Positions 7,409 through 11,160 of a stretch of DNA of 11,160 nucleotides are shown piece by piece. The first letter of the stretch is position 1. Each line of letters begins with the position of its first letter. The stretch is from Desulfobacterales bacterium (GTDB lineage Bacteria > Desulfobacterota > Desulfobacteria > Desulfobacterales > JAFDCJ01), in contig JAOZPY010000038.1 in NCBI GenBank assembly GCA_029932495.1, forward strand, positions 1,300-12,459, in the 5' to 3' direction. The position numbers and the translations under genes were made by a program. Below the pieces are notes generated by a model. It made no database searches. It was given only the letters and a program-made list of their open reading frames with translations, and had not been told where the DNA came from.

Positions 7409-8761
7409 TTACTCGTTGTCTTCCGGCGGGAGTCCCAATACACCAGTCGGAATAAGATCCACCATATCGGGAAATTGGTCGATTGACAACCCGACGGTTT
7501 CAAGTATTGACAAAAGTGCGGTGGTATCCATGCGGTCGAGTTCCAGACCACTGTGAAAACGGGACATGAGCAGGTCCGCCAGGTAAACAATATGTACCAG
7601 TCCGACATTTTCTGCCGCATTCTCCGGGGCGTGGTGGTGGCGGATAGCGTCTGTCAGGGATGCCGGAAACGACCATTGACGGGCCAGTCGGCTGCCGACC
7701 TGGGTATGGTCCAGACCAAAGATGGTTTTTTCGGCCTGGCAAAGATCAATGGCTTGATCAGCCATCTCCCGGTAAAACAGGGGATAGGCCGCGGCAACGT
7801 ACTGGTCCAGCACCACTTTGCCAATATCATGAAGCAGCCCTGCGGTATATGCTGTCGCCGGTTTTGCCCGACCAGTCTTGGCGGCGAGTTTTTCCGCAAT
7901 GATGGCGGTCCCGATGGCGTGATGATAAAGCCCGCCCTTGCATAGGGAATAGCCCCCGGGGATGGAAATATCGAAAAAATTTTCCATGGCCGAAGCGATC
8001 ACCAGTTTGACAAGTGTTTCCATCCCTAAAAAGGACAGGGCATGGTCCAAAGATTCTATTTTGAGACGCCGGGAAAACAGGGAGGAATTGCAAAGCTTCA
8101 ATGTTTTGGCGCTGATAACCTGATCGCTGCGAATTTGTTCAGCCAGTTTTCCAATTTCGTATTGCTCCTCATTGATGAGTCTTAAAATTTTAAGCGCCAC
8201 CTGGGGAATGGGTTGAATCCGCTCCACACACCGGTCAATGTCATCAGCGGCGGGTGCCTGCACCTCAGTTGTCACAGCAGGCTTATTCATCCCGATCGGT
8301 TCGATTCGCCAGCGCCAGTTATGCATGTCGAGACTCATTTGGCAGGTGAAAAATCCTCCGGTTTCCGCTTTTTCAATGGGAATATTTTCATGCCGCAAAA
8401 AGTCCAGCACGGTCTCCACTGTCCGACCACCAATGTCAAGCTGAAGGTCACGGCTGACAATGGGGCCCACCAGTGCGCCCCCGGCAATGGCGGCTTTCAG
8501 CCCTTGTTGATCGGCCCCGGCGTCATACAGGGCGTTTAGAAAAATGGGCATTGCAGTGGATGCGTATTTTTCGAGCTGAATGTCCGGGGCCGAAGAAATC
8601 GGCTCCGGCAGCAGCAGATGAATCAGGCCCCCCACGCTGGCTGTTTTGTCATACAGGATCACCCCCACACAGGTTGCCAGCGAAGCCTGGAGAACCATTG
8701 CGCGGGTGTGGCCGACATGATAGCTGCCGGCGGCAACATGATGGATCTGAGAGCTGTGCAT
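7409..8761 (-). CDS. CheD-HDOD fusion signalling protein
   Basis: A 450-aa protein joining two signalling domains. Residues about 6-158 are CheD-like (chemoreceptor glutamine deamidase): HHVAAGSYHV, the nucleophile region ASLATCVGVILYD (C31), GGLIHLLLP (H48), KAAIAGGALV, IGGRTVETVLDFL and KAETGG. C31 and H48 keep the 17-residue spacing of Cys27/His44 in Thermotoga CheD. The third residue, Thr21, is replaced by Gln25. A Pro/Ala linker follows (about 159-175), then an HDOD domain (about 178-400) with IPQVALKILRL and KTLKLCNSSLF. It keeps a full HD-type set: H280/H281, H311-D312 in LLHDIGK, H352, H375-H377 and D395. TAA lies just upstream, so the ATG at 8761 is the only nearby start, without a good ribosome site. 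It is the first gene after the promoter at 8803-8831 and precedes selA. The CheD part could deamidate receptors or act as a binding module. The target is unknown. Confidence 0.88.
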   Translation of the reverse strand: MHSSQIHHVAAGSYHVGHTRAMVLQASLATCVGVILYDKTASVGGLIHLLLPEPISSAPDIQLEKYASTAMPIFLNALYDAGADQQGLKAAIAGGALVGPIVSRDLQLDIGGRTVETVLDFLRHENIPIEKAETGGFFTCQMSLDMHNWRWRIEPIGMNKPAVTTEVQAPAADDIDRCVERIQPIPQVALKILRLINEEQYEIGKLAEQIRSDQVISAKTLKLCNSSLFSRRLKIESLDHALSFLGMETLVKLVIASAMENFFDISIPGGYSLCKGGLYHHAIGTAIIAEKLAAKTGRAKPATAYTAGLLHDIGKVVLDQYVAAAYPLFYREMADQAIDLCQAEKTIFGLDHTQVGSRLARQWSFPASLTDAIRHHHAPENAAENVGLVHIVYLADLLMSRFHSGLELDRMDTTALLSILETVGLSIDQFPDMVDLIPTGVLGLPPEDNE

Positions 8762-8773
8762 GATGGCCCGAAG

Positions 8774-8789
8774 TATTTATCTGTAAATA
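8774..8789. repeat. AT-only inverted repeat in the leader of the CheD-HDOD gene
   Basis: TATTTA (8774-8779) and TAAATA (8784-8789) are perfect inverted copies around TCTG. They lie between the predicted transcription start near 8796 and the ATG at 8761. The site could be a small operator or a weak leader hairpin, or a chance result of the AT-rich context. Confidence 0.25.
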
Positions 8790-8802
8790 TTACGAATATA
8801 TA

Positions 8803-8831
8803 TTTATACAGTTTATGCCATATTATTTCAA
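8803..8831 (-). promoter_or_regulatory. Sigma70-type promoter for the CheD-HDOD/selA/gmhA unit
   Basis: On the minus strand, -35 TTGAAA (8831-8826), a 17-bp spacer and -10 TATAAA (8808-8803), both one base from consensus at optimal spacing. The start would be near 8796, giving a leader of about 35 nt to the ATG at 8761. The region 8762-8984 between the divergent genes is AT-rich. I found no equally good promoter for rfbB on the plus strand there, only an A-tract-rich stretch at about 8895-8935. Confidence 0.55.
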
Positions 8832-8973
8832 CCGATTTCTTCGCCATCGTCTGTCCCCATGGCTGGAAAAAAGGCTTTATACGGGAAAATTTTTGGGTTA
8901 AGGTAAAAAAGTAAAAAAATATCGAATATTGAACAAGGAATTCGATCGATTGCCCACAGCGTTTATCTGGAAC

Positions 8974-8980
8974 AAGGGGG
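8974..8980 (+). promoter_or_regulatory. Ribosome binding site of rfbB
   Basis: AAGGGGG ends 4 nt before the GTG at 8985. It is the only ribosome-site candidate for this gene and fixes the non-ATG start, which also begins exactly at the expected N-terminus of the Rossmann fold. Confidence 0.65.
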
Positions 8981-8984
8981 ATTT

Positions 8985-10046
8985 GTGAAAAATATCTTGA
9001 TAACGGGCGGTTGCGGCTTCATCGGTACCAACTTTATCCGTTACCTGTTGCTGGATTCTGATTTTACCGGGCGCATCATTAACCTGGACGGTCTGACCTA
9101 TGCCGGCAATGCCGAAAACCTTGCCGATCTGGAGGCAGCACAATCCGGGCGTTATATTTTTATCCAGGCCGATATCTGCGACTCAGCGGCGGTGGAAAGG
9201 GCCTTTGAAACTTTCGCCATCGATACCGTCTGTCATTTTGCCGCCGAATCCCACGTCGACCGCTCCATCGTCGCGCCGGATGCATTTATCCAAACCAATA
9301 TCAACGGCACCTTCAATTTGCTGGAAGCCGCCCGTCGCCATTCAGACCGGCTGGTGCTTTTCCACCATGTGAGCACCGACGAGGTCTTCGGGTCCCTGGG
9401 AACGGAAGGCTATTTTACCGAACAAAGCCCGTATCGCCCCAACAGCCCCTATGCCGCTTCCAAGGCTGCCTCGGACCATCTCGTCCGGGCTTACGGCAAG
9501 ACCTACGGTCTGCCGGTGACGATTTCCAATTGTTCGAATAACTATGGGCCCTACCAGTTTCCGGAAAAATTGATTCCCCTGATGATTTTAAACGCTTTGG
9601 AGGGCAAGCCCTTGCCGGTATACGGTGATGGCAGCAATATCCGGGACTGGCTGTTTGTCAGCGATCACTGCCGGGCTGTCTGGAAAATAATGAAAGGGGG
9701 TGCCCGCGGCCGGATGTACAATATTGGCGGTCGCTGTGAAATGACCAACCTCGACACGGTGAAAATGATCTGTGACCTGCTCGACGAGATGGCCCCCGCA
9801 TCGGATACTGGCGCGCGGCAGGATTTGATCGCCTTTGTCCGGGACCGCCCCGGCCATGATTTGCGTTACGCCATCGACTGTAGTCAGCTGGAAAATGAGC
9901 TGGGCTGGAGCCCCCGGGAAACTTTTGTAACCGGAATGAGAAAGACCATTCAATGGTATCTGGATCATCCGCAATGGGTCGAGCGGGTTAAAACCGGTGA
10001 ATACCGCAAGTGGATTGAGCGGCACTACGGACATGAGAGCAGCTAA
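8985..10046 (+). CDS. rfbB: dTDP-glucose 4,6-dehydratase
   Basis: An NAD-dependent short-chain dehydrogenase/reductase that converts dTDP-glucose to dTDP-4-keto-6-deoxyglucose, the branch point to dTDP-rhamnose and other deoxysugars of O-antigen or capsule. The 353-aa protein starts with GTG and reads MKNILITGGCGFIGTNF, with the NAD-binding GGxGFIG at residues 8-14. LDGLTYAGNAENL (34-46) and AAESHVDRSI (86-95) are typical of RmlB. The catalytic STDEVFG has Thr131/Asp132/Glu133, and Tyr156/Lys160 form the YxxxK pair in YAASK. NNYGPYQFPEKLIP and GSNIRDWLFVSDHC also distinguish it from UDP-sugar epimerases. The rmlA, rmlC and rmlD partners are not adjacent. It is transcribed away from the CheD-HDOD gene, and pyrF overlaps its last 14 bp. 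Confidence 0.94.
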   Translation: MKNILITGGCGFIGTNFIRYLLLDSDFTGRIINLDGLTYAGNAENLADLEAAQSGRYIFIQADICDSAAVERAFETFAIDTVCHFAAESHVDRSIVAPDAFIQTNINGTFNLLEAARRHSDRLVLFHHVSTDEVFGSLGTEGYFTEQSPYRPNSPYAASKAASDHLVRAYGKTYGLPVTISNCSNNYGPYQFPEKLIPLMILNALEGKPLPVYGDGSNIRDWLFVSDHCRAVWKIMKGGARGRMYNIGGRCEMTNLDTVKMICDLLDEMAPASDTGARQDLIAFVRDRPGHDLRYAIDCSQLENELGWSPRETFVTGMRKTIQWYLDHPQWVERVKTGEYRKWIERHYGHESS

Positions 10047-10752
10047 AGACTACATTATTTTTGCGCTGGATGTCGCCTCCATGGATGAGGCCAGGCGCTA
10101 TGTCGGACTGCTGGCGAATCATGTGGGGCTGTTCAAGGTCGGGCTTGAGCTGTTTATCCGCTGTGGACCGCAGATCGTGGAATTTATCAACTCGACCGGG
10201 ACTGCCGGGGTTTTTCTGGATCTGAAGTTGCATGATATTCCGGCCACTGTTTCCCGGGCCATGGCTGCTGTTTCCGAGTTGGGGGTCCAATTTGCCACCG
10301 TTCACTGCGGTGAAACGTCCAAAATGCTGGAAGCTGCGGTGGCCGGCAGCCGGGGGAGGGTCCGAATTCTGGGAGTAACCGTGCTGACCAGCGTTTGTGC
10401 AGAAGATATCCGCGCTGCCGGGTATCGTCCCGAGTTTTGCACGGATCTGTCCGCTCTGGTTTTAAAGCGCGCTCAGATGGCCTGCACAGCCGGATGCACC
10501 GGCGTGGTTTGCTCGGGGCTGGAGGCCGTAAAGATCAAGCAACAGCTGGGAAGCGGATTTATCACTGTCACGCCGGGGATTCGCCCCTTGTGGGCGGCCG
10601 GGAAAAAAGATGACCAGCAGCGCATCGCCACTCCGGCCGGAGCGGTAAAAAGCGGATCAGATTATCTGGTGATCGGAAGGCCGATCCGGGATGCCGCCGA
10701 TCCCCGGGCTGCTGCCCGCCGCGTGGCCGAAGAGATTGAAGCGGTAATTTAA
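10033..10752 (+). CDS. pyrF: Orotidine 5'-phosphate decarboxylase
   Basis: Decarboxylates OMP to UMP, the last step of de novo pyrimidine synthesis. The 239-aa TIM-barrel protein shows YIIFALDVAS (substrate Asp13), LFKVGLELF (Lys35), the active-site DLKLHDIP with Asp63, Lys65 and Asp68, the GVTVLTS strand, TPGIRP and VIGRPI near the phosphate site. This is the group I (bacterial) form. I chose the ATG at 10033, giving MRAAKDYIIFALD. A start 12 codons earlier adds unrelated residues and lies further inside rfbB. The 14-bp overlap and the lack of a clear ribosome site imply coupling to rfbB translation. The stop overlaps by 4 bp the end of a small convergent ORF. Confidence 0.95.
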   Translation: MRAAKDYIIFALDVASMDEARRYVGLLANHVGLFKVGLELFIRCGPQIVEFINSTGTAGVFLDLKLHDIPATVSRAMAAVSELGVQFATVHCGETSKMLEAAVAGSRGRVRILGVTVLTSVCAEDIRAAGYRPEFCTDLSALVLKRAQMACTAGCTGVVCSGLEAVKIKQQLGSGFITVTPGIRPLWAAGKKDDQQRIATPAGAVKSGSDYLVIGRPIRDAADPRAAARRVAEEIEAVI

Positions 10753-10844
10753 TAAATAGTGAAAACCCGCCAGACGGCAAGCCCGAGAATGACAGCTGCC
10801 AGAACCAGGGTCAGTATCAGCTGATCGGGGCTGAATTTTTTCAT
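10749..10844 (-). CDS. Small single-span membrane peptide, hypothetical
   Basis: A 31-codon ORF from ATG (10844-10842) to TAA. The peptide starts MKKFSPDQ, continues with a hydrophobic run of about 16 residues (LILTLVLAAVILGLAV) and ends WRVFTIY. The layout of a short charged N-terminus, one membrane helix and an aromatic/basic end fits a real small membrane protein. The start lies 10 nt after the aspartate kinase stop on the same strand, so it would be the last cistron of that operon. The ribosome site is weak (AAAGTGA around the lysC stop). Its end overlaps the convergent pyrF stop by 4 bp. No family is recognised. It could be chance, but otherwise this gap between convergent genes would be empty. 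Confidence 0.45.
   Translation of the reverse strand: MKKFSPDQLILTLVLAAVILGLAVWRVFTIY
10817..10841 (+). terminator. Weak candidate terminator after pyrF
   Basis: TCAGC (10817-10821) pairs with GCTGA (10830-10834) around an 8-nt loop, followed by A and six T residues (10836-10841) on the plus strand. The stem is only 5 bp and lies 65 nt past the pyrF stop, inside the start of the small convergent ORF, where the T-run is also its Lys-Lys codons. It may be coincidental. Confidence 0.25.
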
Positions 10845-10854
10845 TTGCAATCGA

Positions 10855-11160
10855 TCACTTTGCTTTGTCCAGCCCGAAGGCATTGTGCAGCACCCGGATG
10901 GCCAGTTCAGTGTACTTTTCTTCCACGATGCAGGAAATCCGGATTTCCGAGGTGCTGATCATCATGATGTTGATGTTTTCCCGGGCCAAGGAAGAAAACA
11001 TGGTGGACGCCACTCCCGAGTGGTCCTTCATACCGACGCCGATTACCGACACCTTGGCGATGCTTTCATCGCCGAATACAGCTTCTGCGCCGATTTTTTG
11101 GGCAATATCCTGCTCGATTTCAAGGGCCCGTGCAAAATCGTTTTTCGGCACCGTAAAGGT
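10855..11160 (-). CDS. lysC: Aspartate kinase, C-terminal ACT region (partial)
   Basis: The last 101 codons of an aspartokinase, which phosphorylates aspartate at the head of the lysine, threonine, methionine and diaminopimelate pathways. The visible part opens with TFTVPKNDFARALEI, the link between the two ACT domains. It continues with VSVIGVGMKDHSGVASTMF (residues that commonly bind the feedback amino acid), INIMMISTSEIRISCIVEEKYTELAIRVLHNAFGLD and the TGA stop at 10857-10855. The frame is open to the right edge, so the start and the kinase domain lie outside the window. The GTG at 11151 is an internal Val codon, not a start. The small membrane-peptide ORF follows after 10 nt. Confidence 0.95.
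   Translation of the reverse strand, partial: TFTVPKNDFARALEIEQDIAQKIGAEAVFGDESIAKVSVIGVGMKDHSGVASTMFSSLARENINIMMISTSEIRISCIVEEKYTELAIRVLHNAFGLDKAK

Noticed and set aside
8929..8934. TTGAAC as a -35 box for rfbB
   Set aside because: No acceptable -10 hexamer occurs 15-19 bp downstream.

Overview
The window looks like chromosomal DNA of a Gram-negative anaerobe, most plausibly a Desulfobacterota (sulfate-reducer-type deltaproteobacterium). This is inference, not a database match. It rests on the fused uroporphyrinogen-III methyltransferase/synthase, selenocysteine machinery (selA), LPS heptose and dTDP-sugar genes, an FmdB-type zinc-ribbon protein with a Cys-rich tail, and CheD/HDOD and GGDEF-like signalling proteins. 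Base composition is fairly even. The AT-rich spacer at about 8765-8960 is the only clear departure. I see no transposase, integrase, CRISPR array, tRNA or rRNA.

Layout. Most genes lie on the minus strand. A CheD-HDOD fusion (7409-8761), selA (5954-7381), a degenerate-GGDEF/TPR protein (4614-5957), gmhA (4033-4617) and a deoxyhypusine-synthase-like protein (3058-4020) run head to tail. Gaps are at most about 27 nt, and two junctions are ATGA overlaps, so they probably form one transcription unit. A good sigma70-like promoter (8803-8831) stands in front of it. A second strong promoter (2995-3022) follows that unit and starts a tetrapyrrole operon: fmdB (2731-2958), hemC (1784-2731) and cobA-hemD (271-1794). 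The last 270 bases at the left edge hold a 10-bp inverted repeat and possibly the first codons of another gene.

Right of the AT-rich divergent spacer, the plus strand carries rfbB (dTDP-glucose 4,6-dehydratase, 8985-10046), overlapped by pyrF (10033-10752). Convergent to these, on the minus strand, are the C-terminal ACT region of an aspartate kinase (10855 to the window end) and, just after it, an untracked 31-codon ORF for a single-span membrane peptide (10749-10844).

How the genes fit together. HemC and CobA-HemD take porphobilinogen to uroporphyrinogen III and precorrin-2, feeding siroheme, cobalamin and, in many sulfate reducers, siroheme-dependent heme. GmhA and RfbB supply cell-surface sugars. 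SelA makes Sec-tRNA. PyrF completes UMP synthesis, and LysC opens the aspartate amino-acid pathway. The least explained parts are three neighbours in the middle operon: the CheD-HDOD fusion, the GGDEF-like/TPR protein and the DHS-like protein without an evident catalytic lysine. They place signalling-type proteins in one unit with selenocysteine and heptose enzymes. I see no convincing evidence of a wholly new defence or mobile system.
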